From contig CM030934.1 in NCBI GenBank assembly GCA_018136815.1, positions 1,148,979 through 1,212,978 on the forward strand: 64,000 nt of DNA, in the 5' to 3' direction. Below the pieces are notes generated by a model. That model saw nothing but the letters and a program-made list of their open reading frames with translations, searched no databases and had not been told where the DNA came from. This DNA is from Isochrysis galbana. Taxonomy: Eukaryota; Haptophyta; Isochrysidales; Isochrysidaceae. Positions within the stretch are counted from its first letter, which is position 1; every line of letters starts with the position of its first letter. The translations under genes and the position numbers were made by a program. This document shows, in pieces, positions 11,401 to 21,000 of this stretch.

Positions 11401-13465
11401 TATGTGTGAGAGTCCTTGCTTAAATGCCGTGATTATGGATCGTTTTGCAGGTATATCGGCATGGATATCAACGAGGATGCCCACCTGCTTTGGATAGCAG
11501 ACGAGGCGCTGCAGGCGAAGGAGCCCTATGGCTGGGAAGAACGTCTCGACCCGCACGGAGGCAGGTACTACTACAATACCATCACCCAGATGACAATCGT
11601 GCAACACCCGGTGGACTACCACTATCAGCAACTTTACCAAGAAATGAAGCGTACTAATTCAGGCCGCACTCGACGCACGAGGTCGGCCCAAGATCCACGT
11701 CTGAACCGTTTGCCTGGCTACGCGCTTGACCTACGCTCTGTGAGTGCCGACGACAACGAAAACTCGTCTCCCAGTACACCAAAAGGTTGGCTTCAACGAG
11801 CTAAGACTATGGTGACACCACGCTCTGTGCGTCCGCCGGGGCCAGTCGAGACGATCAGGCACAGCGTCACCATACGCCGACAACCCGAAGAACGCCTCGG
11901 CGTGGAGCTGAATGAGCACAACCAAATCATCGCCATACTGGCAGGCTCACCTATTGCGCGCTACCCCGAGATCCACGTGCATGACCGCATCGTCAGCGTA
12001 GACGGGCAGGTTCGATAACCACGTTGGTTTCAGCCATCCATAGCATTCCCAAAGGCACCTTGACCCATGTCCCGCACGCGAAATCCTGCCGTGCGTGCTG
12101 CTTTTGGTTTCTTGGCACCTGTTGACGGAACTCTGAACCGATTCATTGTTTGCAGGAACTGGGGGATCGCTTATTGAGCGACGTCATCCGGCCTGCTGCG
12201 AGGCATGATCTTGTGCTAGAGCGTTGTCTTATGAAGGCGGGCAGTGGTGGAGGCCTTGCTGGCTTTCGCGCACTTGTCACCCCGCGCTCGCGATCAAATA
12301 GCCCCTCATTGTCGTGCACATCACCTAGCAAGCTCAGCGCACGCAGTAAGCCACCGATGAATTCGCCAAGTTTAAAATATGAACGTTTTGAGGTTTCCAT
12401 CGAACGTGGCGTCTCGGGTCTTGGAGTGGTTTGCGACGAGAGCAGGTACGATGCGTTTCTCCGCACCTCCAAATGCTTCGAGACTCATACGGGATGGCAG
12501 AGTTTCCAGCCGAATCACCACGCGCATATGAGGCTATGTTGACCCTATGCCTCCATTGCCGGCGTTCGTCGAGTCGCAGTTTTATAGTGGACATGGTCCC
12601 CGGTAGCGCCGCTGATGTGCAGCGCATGCGGGAGACGAGTTCTCAGCCTCGCATGCAGATTGGAGATCGCGTGTTGTGTGTCGATGGTGTGGCGCTCGAA
12701 GGTCGTGGCCTCGATGAAGTCATCCAAGTGAGTCATCCTTCATGCATACAGCATAGATTGTTTGTCCCTGGGCGCTTGCTCCGGCGCCCACCGCGTCGCA
12801 CGTCGCTTTATGTTGCCATGTGTCCAGCCCGGAGTGTGAAAGCTGACTCTTCTCACTGAATCCCTGCATAGCCTGCGTCCTCTCATACTTTCCTCCTGGA
12901 GCGAGCTAAGAAGCCTACGTCGACTATTTCGAAGGCGCTTAGCATTCTGACTCCGCGACGGAACGATTCTGATGCCGTGCGCTCAGCACCGTCGTCCGCG
13001 CTACGTGAGATCGTGATCCACAAAGCGAGCGCAAATGAGAAGTTGGGCATCCGCTTCGTGCGCCACGACGAGGGTTTCGACCGAGACTACTGGGGTGACG
13101 ACGATATTGTCCAGCCCATCGTGGCCTCACTGGACCCTTTCGGCCTGGCGGCTACCATGGGTATCGAAGTGGACGACCTAGTACTTTCAGTCAACGGCCA
13201 AACGGGACTCTCCAACACTCAAGCTGCTGCGCTGCTACGAGATTTGACAGGGCCAATCGCCTTGGTCGTGCGACGAGCATCATGGGAGGATAATTCAGCC
13301 TTGTTGACCTCGCGCGCATCCGTGACAGCTCGTGGTTCCATTTCCTCCCGTGGGAGCTTCACTTCTCGAACTTCGCGTGGTAGCTTCACCTCGCGGGCCT
13401 GCGACTCACCTATCATGTCGCCCGACACTAGTACACCTAGGTCAAGTGCTCGGCGGCTCGTTTGA
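8421..13465 (+). CDS. Myosin heavy chain with WW domain and three PDZ domains
   Basis: Exons: 8421-9969 (interrupted by the assembly gap), 10114-11360, 11451-12009, 12156-12445, 12580-12727 and 12872-13465; all joins are GT-AG and keep frame. The motor has the P-loop GESGAGKTE (about residues 112-120), switch I NDNSSRFGKF, switch II DIFGFENFE and HFVRCIKPND, so ATP-driven movement on actin is expected. One IQ-like neck (VVAVQSSIRGLNARRRV) leads into about 95 charged Arg/Glu/Ala residues, a likely single alpha helix. Next comes a CEP164-like module: YIGMDINEDAHLLWIADEAL then WEERLDPHGGRYYYN, a WW domain. Three PDZ domains follow, with carboxylate loops RLGVEL, GLGV and KLGIRF, then Ser/Arg repeats. 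There is no N-terminal SH3-like subdomain. The start is the first ATG before conserved motor sequence; an upstream in-frame ATG at 8352 is less likely. The intron donors at 9970 (GTCGCG) and 12010 (GTTCGA) are weak. I infer a motor that tethers PDZ-ligand proteins to actin. Confidence 0.88.
8989..9088. other. Assembly gap of 100 N inside the myosin motor
   Basis: The block is exactly 100 N, a conventional placeholder length. The left flank ends ...GGGCCAGTCTGAAGACGT and the right flank starts ACCTGCTTGAG. Read together they give GASLKTYLLEKSR, the invariant myosin motif, with no coding base missing. Confidence 0.95.
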
Positions 13466-13483
13466 CTAATTGTCTCAAGGGCA

Positions 13484-13489
13484 AATAAA
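13484..13489 (+). terminator. Possible polyadenylation signal of the myosin gene
   Basis: AATAAA lies 19 nt after the myosin stop codon. The canonical hexamer is not always used in protists, so this is suggestive only. Confidence 0.4.
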
Positions 13490-14185
13490 GTGAGGCTGGA
13501 TGCGCAATTAGAACGCATGCGCAGCCATGGCGAAGCCCATGCCCGTCCGCTCAGCTCTTTTTGGTGAGGGCACATATTGCACTACGCTTTCTTTGTCGCG
13601 GGTACATCTCACCATTTCTAGTGGGCGGGCCATTTGTCGCCATGTCATTGCTGGACAAATCCGAAATCTGTCCTCGCAGTCCTCGCAAAGGGCAAATGCC
13701 AGCGCGCGGGGGAGGGGGGGGGGGGGGGTAGGCTGAAATGTGACCTCTTCAGCGATGTGGCGGGGTGTGGCAGACAGAGCCAGGAATAGGCAGCTGGTCG
13801 GCCATCATTTTAAATGTGAAAACCTGAAACCGTGTTTGTTGTTGTACTAGTTGCTGTACTTTTGCCTCCGCATAAAAAAAACTCTTAATGATCTCGCCGC
13901 GCGCACGATTCTGCATGTCCAATCTGCACAACTAAGTTTATGCACTTGTAGAGGTGGGGGAGGGTGGGTAAAAAAAACTCTGGCGGATCGGGAGGCCCAA
14001 ATTTTTTTATCATGGGACCGGGGGAAGATTTCCCCTCCTCTCCCCCCGCTCGAATCCGAATCCGAGGCAGAGCGATGGCGACCGACCCGCCTGACAGGCC
14101 GACCTTCGCCGCGCTCCAGCGAGAGCGCGGCGGCGATCGGTCGGACTTGTGCCCGTGGAGTTCGATCCCAATGGCCACCCACAGG
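13490..14185. other. Intergenic spacer
   Basis: No gene seen. It holds a poly-G run near 13710-13728 and, at about 13870-13985, an A-rich ACTCTTAATGATCTCGCCGC tail plus CACAACTAAGTTTATGCACT. These resemble the 3' tail and the 5' end of the short LINE-like repeats described elsewhere. Confidence 0.4.
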
Positions 14186-14455
14186 TAGGGCGGTCAAACA
14201 CTATTTTAACTTCTAAGGGTGCAAAAATGAAAAAGTCAGGATTGAGGAAATACACCAAAGTAAAGCGGTAGAAACCCCGGAAAACACCTATCTAACACAT
14301 ATTCGGTGCCCTTTGGGCCCCAGACCCCCCCCGGGAGCCCCCACAACGAAGCGTAACCCAAAAACGGCAAAACAGGCCTAAATACTCTATCTCGGAGAGC
14401 CCGAGTTCAAAACGACGCCGGGCGCGCTACGAGACCGTTCTCGTTCCTCAGCCCG

Positions 14456-15087
14456 GTGTCCGGCCCGCGCCAAGCCCCATATATCCAGGTGCCACCCAGT
14501 CAGCGACGCCAATCGCGTGCGACGCGCCCCCAAGCTGCGTCGAAATCGGCCGTCGCGGCCCGGGCCGAATTTAATGGCACGGAGAAGCGGCCAGAGAACG
14601 GTGTCCGACACGATGGACATCGCCCGCACCGCAGCCATGATCTCGGGAGAGGAGGCGCCCTTGAGGATGGAGCTGCGAAGCTTGCCGCCCGCCTTCTCGG
14701 CCATTTATTTGCATGTCTGCGCGAGAACCACGACGCCAATTGTCTACGCACATGCCAACTGTTTAACGTGGAGGAAGGTAGGTCGAGATTCAAGGACGAT
14801 AAGGGTGCGATAATCGATGCCCTCCACGAGGAGTTGAGAGACCGCTTCTGCAAAGTCTTGAACCACCCGATCCTCGAAGCGATGCGCGTGTTCGACCACC
14901 GCGTCTGGCCAAGTGACCCGGACACCTAGAGCGAGTTCGGTGAGAAGCAACTCCGGCTGCTATACGAAGAGTACAAAGTCTACATGGACGGCACATCCTT
15001 TGATGTAGTTTGGGAGCAATTCGAGGAGGTGAAGGAGATGATCAACACAAAGGCCGCGTTCCATCGAATATGGGACAGACTTGTTTG
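14456..15087 (+). pseudogene. hAT transposase, middle portion
   Basis: Plus-strand reading gives an open stretch to a TAG at 14927-14929. In-frame sequence then continues to about 15087, with EEYKVYMDG and WEQFEEVKEMI. The pattern ...EAMRVFDHRVWP......FG...L..LYEEYK is what the region before the hAT dimerisation domain looks like. The catalytic DDE core is not recognisable in this piece. Upstream of 14700 the reading is low-complexity and may not be real coding. Confidence 0.55.
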
Positions 15088-15196
15088 AGCCATCGACTGT
15101 CCCCACCCTGGGCGTGCTCGGCGGCGCACCTGTGCAGTATAAACTTAGTATATAGGTATAGTTTAAAGTTAGTATACATCCTGTCCAACATCAGGT

Positions 15197-15523
15197 TCAA
15201 ATCAGCTCTTGGTCTACCACCGGCATTGGGGTGTGCGAAAAGTTTTTTACCCGTGATGACAATAACACCCTTCGCGACATGCCGTGGCGGCGCTTGAGCT
15301 CCTGTGCGACGGACATGACAAACTTTTGGGTGCCGGTGGTGTCGAAGCTTTCGCCGAGGTCGGCTTCGAGCTCTCGGGTGCGCCGGTTGAGGTAGACGGA
15401 GACTGGCATGGAGCCTTCCTTGGCGGTGTAGATGTCGAAGGCACGGAGCCGCATGCCCCACTTCTTCTCATCGCCACGCTTGGGGTCGACGACGCGAAAC
15501 TTTTCAAAGTTGAGGTCGCGCAT
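15197..15523 (-). CDS. Unknown 108-residue ORF in the insertion
   Basis: The reading starts MRDLNFEKFRVVDPKRGDEK. It is hydrophilic and soluble-looking for the first 80 residues (AKEGSMPVSVYLNRRTRELE), with balanced charge and no low complexity, so it looks like real protein. The last 25 residues run through the inverted-repeat sequence and may be incidental. No family recognised. Its orientation matches the neighbouring membrane ORF at 15681-15962, so the two may belong to one small element. Confidence 0.35.
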   Translation of the reverse strand: MRDLNFEKFRVVDPKRGDEKKWGMRLRAFDIYTAKEGSMPVSVYLNRRTRELEADLGESFDTTGTQKFVMSVAQELKRRHGMSRRVLLSSRVKNFSHTPMPVVDQELI

Positions 15524-15680
15524 CTCGTCGTCGGTGAGATCTAACGTACGCCGCCTCGTCTACGTATAATGTGCGGCCCGGGTGTGCACCTCGGAACAAA
15601 TGCGCACGCACGGCGCCCCCGCGGGGGAAGCGTCATATGCACGGCGGCGGCAGGCCACCGCGGGGGAGCCGCACATCGAG

Positions 15681-15899
15681 TTAGCGAGTGATGCCGTGTC
15701 TTGCTGTACTTGGAAAGATGAACCGGAGGATGAGGACCAAAACTACGGCGACAAAGAGTGGAATCACACTCTTTGTGTACGCGATTGCGAAAACCGCAAG
15801 AAGGGCAATGCCCACTGCCAGAAAAATACGCCACTTGCCGTGTCTGGTCTTCCATTCATTGGCAAGCTGCGCGTCGTCAATGAAAACCGGGTACGCCAT
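15681..15899 (-). CDS. Unknown small membrane protein ORF in the insertion
   Basis: From the internal start MAYPVFIDDAQLANEWKTRH the frame runs about 72 residues to a stop at 15681. A hydrophilic, acidic-to-basic head of about 22 residues is followed by two hydrophobic segments, IFLAVGIALLAVFAIAY and VIPLFVAVVLVLILRFIF, separated by a short turn. It therefore looks like a two-span membrane protein with both ends on one side. The longer reading from 15962 passes through the inverted repeat and is less plausible as a start. No family recognised; this layout is common in small virus or plasmid proteins, but nothing here proves such an origin. Confidence 0.35.
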   Translation of the reverse strand: MAYPVFIDDAQLANEWKTRHGKWRIFLAVGIALLAVFAIAYTKSVIPLFVAVVLVLILRFIFPSTARHGITR

Positions 15900-16211
15900 T
15901 TCTGTAACATCACGGGTAAAAAAACTTTTCGCACACACCCTAAAAGACATGGCTACTCGCATTTTTTTGCTGCCTTGAAAAATACATTACATCACGGTGC
16001 ATGGCACATTCATGAAATGGAGCAGAATGGAGCATCTACGACTCCCTTTTCTTTCTCAAGCTCCAGTCGGCGACGCACTGCCACGTAGGAGCCTTCACCA
16101 CAATCCAATCACATCCGCTGGGGGCGGCTCTGTCTTGAGCAAACTTTCAAACATATGAGATAGTTTACGTGTAATAATTTACTCTCAAACAGTTTCGTTA
16201 CACGTCCATAC

Positions 16212-16625
16212 TTGATGGAACACTACCTAAATGAGGGCCTGCACACTCGGAAGTATGCCGATTTGTGGGCACAAATGCTTTGTAAGTTTTCCCCGACTTA
16301 CCCCGAGCTGCTTCGATTGGTTGCAATCGTTTTGGTCATCCCCGTCGACACATCCGAGTGCGAGCGCGTTTTCTCTCTGATGAACAACCACAAGACGAAG
16401 GAGCGGTCTCAGCTCAACCAGGAGAACTTGCGCAGTTTGATGACGTGGTACAGCGCGGCGAGGGATTTGCCACCCGAAGACGTGCCCGTGATGGCAATTC
16501 TCAAGAAGTATCGTGAGATGGCTGGGGCTCATGGACGTATGCCTCACAAGGCTGCTCCTAGTGTGTGCCCTGATTTGTCCTTTGTTGCTGAGGAGATTGA
16601 AATGTGCGATGTGGGCGAGGAGTGA
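16212..16625 (+). pseudogene. hAT transposase C-terminal dimerisation domain
   Basis: The 137-residue reading contains YPELLRLVAIVLVIPVDTSE followed by CERVFSLMNNHKTKERSQL and LRSLMTW. This is the hAT dimerisation signature: a hydrophobic helix, then (T/S)S.CER.FS...., then ..L....L..L.. This is the most conserved part of hAT transposases such as Ac, hobo and Tam3. It ends with a stop at 16623-16625. It is separated from the middle part (14.7-15.1 kb) by the unrelated insertion, so the gene cannot be functional as read. Confidence 0.8.
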
Positions 16626-16759
16626 GGAGTATGCATAGAGAGATAGAGAGGGGGCACAGTGTTACGTGTTACGTGCTTAGATACGTGGTAGCAATGAGCA
16701 ATGAGCAATCGAGCAATCAATCAACAATCAATACTAGACTAGTACTAGAATGAGAATGA

Positions 16760-17021
16760 ATGCAATGCCCATGTGTTCATGATGTTCATGTGACCAAGAT
16801 CCCAACTTGTCCTTCCTTGCGCGCGCGATTGCGCGCGCGGCGTGTGGCCGTTGTCCGTGGAAATACTTGCCTGACCGCGGTGTTCACATGGTGTTCACGA
16901 GGTGTTCATATGGTGGCTCATGAGGTGTTCACGCTAAGGTTGGCAACAGTTGGCAGATCGGGTGTTCATATGACTTGTTCACTTGGCAGATCTGGTGTTC
17001 ATACAAAGCATATGAACACCA
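16760..17021 (+). repeat. Cluster of GTGTTCA motifs
   Basis: TGTTCA occurs about nine times on the plus strand in 250 bp and once inverted (TGAACA near 17013), mostly as GGTGTTCATATG or GGTGTTCACG. The spacing is irregular, so it is not a simple satellite. It lies between the hAT dimerisation domain and the C-terminal tail ORF. Confidence 0.6.
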
Positions 17022-17024
17022 GTT

Positions 17025-17432
17025 GAACGTTCTCGCACAACCCCTGCTCTAGAGCAAGAAGGCCAGCTCGACACTACAGGCGATCAGCAGCCGCCGAGGC
17101 CACCGAAGCTCGACGACGACTTGGTGGGCACGGAAGTCGAAGTCAATTGGCGTTATTGGACGGTTTGTCCTGAGACAGGTGCAAGAAAGTCGACACTAAT
17201 TTGTTGTACGGGCGAGGTTGTCCAGGTGGCAAACGGGACGACCGACAAGGAGAGCCCACGCTGTAGGAAATTTCTTAAAGCCGCAGCTGTGCGCATCCGG
17301 TGGCCCGCCGACGACGTGTTTGAAGAGGAGGAGACATTTGTGTGGTCAATCTTGACTGAGGCCAATTGGAACGCCGATAGGCACATGGTGTGGCGGTTTA
17401 GCGCAGCTGAGCTGAAAAAGCGTGGTGTATAA
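17025..17432 (+). CDS. hAT-associated C-terminal tail domain
   Basis: Open from about 17025 to a TAA at 17430-17432. The conserved-looking core is DDDLVGTEVEVNWRYW, then ICCTGEVVQVANGT, SPRCRKFL, AVRIRWPADDVFEEEETFVW and EANWNADRHMVWRF. From memory, similar W....CTGEV..V.G......RWD/P segments follow the dimerisation domain in hAT proteins of haptophyte-like algae; the beta-rich layout suggests an SH3/chromo-like fold. It probably belongs to the same transposon, as a further exon or detached by decay. The link is inferred from position and family memory, with no splice signals confirmed. Confidence 0.5.
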   Translation, partial: ERSRTTPALEQEGQLDTTGDQQPPRPPKLDDDLVGTEVEVNWRYWTVCPETGARKSTLICCTGEVVQVANGTTDKESPRCRKFLKAAAVRIRWPADDVFEEEETFVWSILTEANWNADRHMVWRFSAAELKKRGV

Positions 17433-18019
17433 TATTTGTCTGGGTATGAGCTATCAATTTGTCCCTCCATGGATTCACATTCACATCGACTTTTGGGTGC
17501 AATTACGAAAAGTCGATTTTCGCATCCCCAACTCTACCATCTGGCCTTAGACAAACTAAAATGCGGAGAGATTCCCAAAGATACGCGAGAGCTCTCACGA
17601 ACTCAGACGCCAAACCGATTGCAGGTAGATCAAAACAAACGGGGGAAATTCCCCTTCAACATGCATAGTTAAAACGATACCAATCGTGATCATCCACTAG
17701 CACGACTGCCTCGCACCTTCTCATCTCTAGTACACACCCCGGCACCACGCCCTCTCTCCCATCGCAGCGTGGTGCATTCGGAATTTGAAGTCATGTCCTA
17801 TTACTGAAATCCAACCACAATCAACATGCACGCCAGTGTTACCCGATCCTCAGATACGGGTTCCTTGACGAGCGCGTTGGATCCACGTGAAAGAGCCACT
17901 TGTCATCGGAAACTTACTTAGCCTCGTTCCAACGCAGGTGGGATCCCTCGCGTTTTGCAAGGCACCAAACGACCAAGGGATATCGGTGATATGCGCATTT
18001 GCAGTGACATCATTCGCCA
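17433..18019. other. Intergenic spacer
   Basis: Nothing recognised. It would contain the 3' flank of the minus-strand receptor gene. Confidence 0.4.
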
Positions 18020-21000
18020 TCACTCCTGTTCGAGCCGTTTTTGCATCTCGCTCATCATCCGCATCATCTCCTCCTTAGAAAGTCCGGCGACTACTTGATC
18101 CACGTCAACGGCACCAAGCCTACGATTTCCACCCACCGAACCCGAAGACGATCCCGACTGCGCGGAGTGTGGCATAAGCTGTGCGCATGCTGCCTGGGCT
18201 GCGGCGTGCGCCTGCGCCGCTTGCTCCTGCGCCACTTGCGCAGCTGCCTGCGCGTGGACCGCCGCTTGAGAGGCGGGATCGAAGAGTGGCGCTGTAGCAT
18301 TCAAGCCCTCAAGTCGTGCTGTTAGCGTCGTGGATGCCACGGACGGAAGAGGCACACCTGTTGCGCTAGCGGGTGCGAAGGGTCCGCCGAAGCTGCCGAA
18401 GGGCCCCGCTCCAAAGCTAGGATTTGTGCTCACTCGTGTGAAGCCAATGGTGGAATTGAAAGATCGCTGGCTAGCGTACACCGCCTCGTCACGCGCGTGG
18501 TTGCCTGGAATGTCAAAGGGAAAATCGTCGAGGACAGAGAGGGCCGCCATCTCCGCCAATGACGCATCGGAAAGAGAAAACTGTCGGCCGGAAGCGGGCG
18601 CGATACATGGCGTTGCCGGCAAAGACTCGCCTACATGCTGAGGGCTTAGGGATGGAGCGAAGCCACCGCGAGAAACAATTCTTTCTCTGGCACGTGTGAT
18701 AAGATCCGCCGCATTGGCAGAAGGCCATGTAGAGGCGTCGTCGACACTAGCGAGCAGCGGCCTAACATGATGGTCGTTGCTACCCAGCCTCTCCCCTCTA
18801 GACAGATGGGCTTGGTCCATTGACATGGACGAGTGCGAAAGCAACGGCAAAGCGTGGGATTCGCCAGTAGGGAGGCTTGCTGGAGCTAGTTCACGTGCCC
18901 CAGTAATGGCCTTATCATCACGAGCGACCGAGCGCTCGTCAGCGGGTACAAGAATGCTTTCCGTCTCGTGAATGAGCATGGCGCCAACAGCTTGTGTTGA
19001 ACGAGCCCAATCATCAAGACCAACGCCCACACCGGGCGCACAGGGTGATCCGCGAGCCCACTCTGGAGAATCATTGGACGAGGAGGACGAGCGTGAGATC
19101 TCAGGAATCTCGATCGTAGGCATCACTGAACGTAACCCTTGCACGTCGCGGCCAATATGGCCCCTCGTGATATAATCTGCGTAAGATGGCCGCGAAAACT
19201 GTTCTCCGCCTGCAGGATGAGTGTCCTGATACTCAGGCGTGCTCGTACGGGCCTCGAGAGTGCTATCGGGAGCCTGGTGAGAAGAATTCTGCCTTCCACC
19301 ACGCTTGCCTCGCCGAGTCTTGACATGTTGCGATGTGGTGCTCGCTGCGGCTGCGGCTGCTGCTAGTGTCTGTGAGGATAGCACACCGTGGGCAGTCTTT
19401 GAGAGAGGCTGCGTAGCGAGACGCTCTCGTTCCTCCTCGGTGTTGGAGTGCACACTGCTGTCGCTCTCGCGCGACTCCATGCTTCGTGGCGCGTGCTGCG
19501 ATGACCCATTCGATGTCACCGCATGCTCGGACGAGGAAGGTGTAGCTTCCGAGTTGGAACCCGCTAGCTCAGCTATTGTCGTGCTCGGAGCGATGTTGGT
19601 TTCCGTCAGCCTGGCTGCGAGTGAGCCCTCGGATGCGGAGTGCGTACCCTGCAGGTCACACTGAGAACTGTCCTCCGTCTCGGCGGTTGCGCGTGGTAAA
19701 GGTGCCTCGCCCATGGGGTCCTCCAAAGATAGGCTAGGGGTCTCATCACGAGGTGGGAGCGATTCTCCTTGACTGGGAAGATCTTGCGAAGCTTCCTGAA
19801 GAGAGGGCATGTCGCGCGAGTTTGAGGACGCGTTGTCTTGCTCCGTGTCTACAACGCCCATGACGGGACCACGAGGAGCTGGTGGGGGCGGTGCTCCCGT
19901 AGTGGACTTGAATATTGCCCCCTTCTGTTGCTGCCCCACGCCCCCGTGGACACCGAGTCGGCTGGCTGCGGCATGAGGTGCGTCAGCTCCAGGACCTCTT
20001 CGAACTCGTCTTTCAACCCCGTCAATAGTATGTTTGCTACCACCCGCATTACGCGAGCTGCTCTTCCGCGGGGGATTCTCGGGCGGGTCGCCGCCCATTC
20101 GATGGCGCGATCGCAAGGGGGGCGAGAACAGTGCCACCCCTCGCGCGAGCGGACCGCTGACCTCATATGTGAGCGAGCGGCCAGTTGCGCCGACCCGACG
20201 TGCGCACAACGTGAAGGCCACAACGGCCAACAAAATTGCTCCAATAGCCACGACGTGGCCATTGGCTTTGTTGAGCTGGTAGGCGATGCGCGCTAAAGAT
20301 AGATTTAGCGACGCGATGGAGATGCCTTGCACTCTGTCAGCGGCGAGCAGCGTCAGCGATTCAAGGACTAGCCCTTCAGCGGCGCAAGCTTCTTGCAATT
20401 CGACGAGGTCCGATGCGAGAAATGGTACCTTACGCCAGCTCAAAAGGCCTAGGTTGGCATTGCCAGCCTGCTCATTGGAGCCATCGCAGCCCGGACATGA
20501 CACGTCGTCAACACTCGAGCCGTCCGGGGCGCGGGGGCGCATTGTGTGGCGACGGGTTGACACTGACTCAACGGCCTGAAGCCACTCCCGTACACCGGCT
20601 GATGAGTAGTGAGAACTCGAGGTCCACGCGAAAGTCCAGCCCAACCCAGGGAGGCGCGCGGCAACACGCACACGCGCTGGCGTCGGGGACTGCTCGATGA
20701 TCAGCAGCCGACCTCCCTCTAAAGAGGGCTCGACAGCCAAGTCTACACACGCGGCGCTGTCCTCGAAGAAGGGGCCGGCTACCTCTCGCCCCACAGCAGC
20801 AGCAGCGTCTTCCCTCAGGCGCCTTCCAACCTCAAGCCGTCGACCCATTTCGGCCTCGGTCTGCGCCTTAGATCCGGCTGACGCACTGCCGCTCCCGCCT
20901 GCCGTCGTGCCGTTAAGGTTGCTTGTCAAGCCGGCGCGCCCTTTCAGGCGACGGAGACGTGCGGCAGGAGCCGCCCAGGTTAATCCTCGCCGCCGCGCTG

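Larger units (their letters stand above)
15090..16190 (-). mobile_element. Unidentified ~1.1 kb insertion in the hAT element
   Basis: This block separates two halves of the hAT transposase. It contains a near-perfect inverted pair: GTGCGAAAAGTTTTTTACCC at 15234-15253 and its complement at 15913-15935. Between and across these lie two minus-strand ORFs, described separately. The outer boundaries are approximate because no clean target duplication was found. I do not recognise the family; a small mobile element or a virus-derived fossil are both possible. Confidence 0.5.
14186..17435 (+). mobile_element. hAT-family DNA transposon remnant, interrupted
   Basis: The left end is TAGGGCGGTCAAACA at 14186. 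Coding pieces are read on the plus strand. At about 14700-15087 is a helical transposase middle region, with MRVFDHRVWPSDPDT, one TAG, then FGEKQLRLLYEEYK. At 16212-16625 is the dimerisation domain. A tail domain lies at 17025-17432. About 1.1 kb of unrelated sequence (roughly 15090-16190) interrupts it. The right terminal inverted repeat and the 8-bp target duplication could not be found. The element looks dead, with at least one stop and one insertion. Confidence 0.75.
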
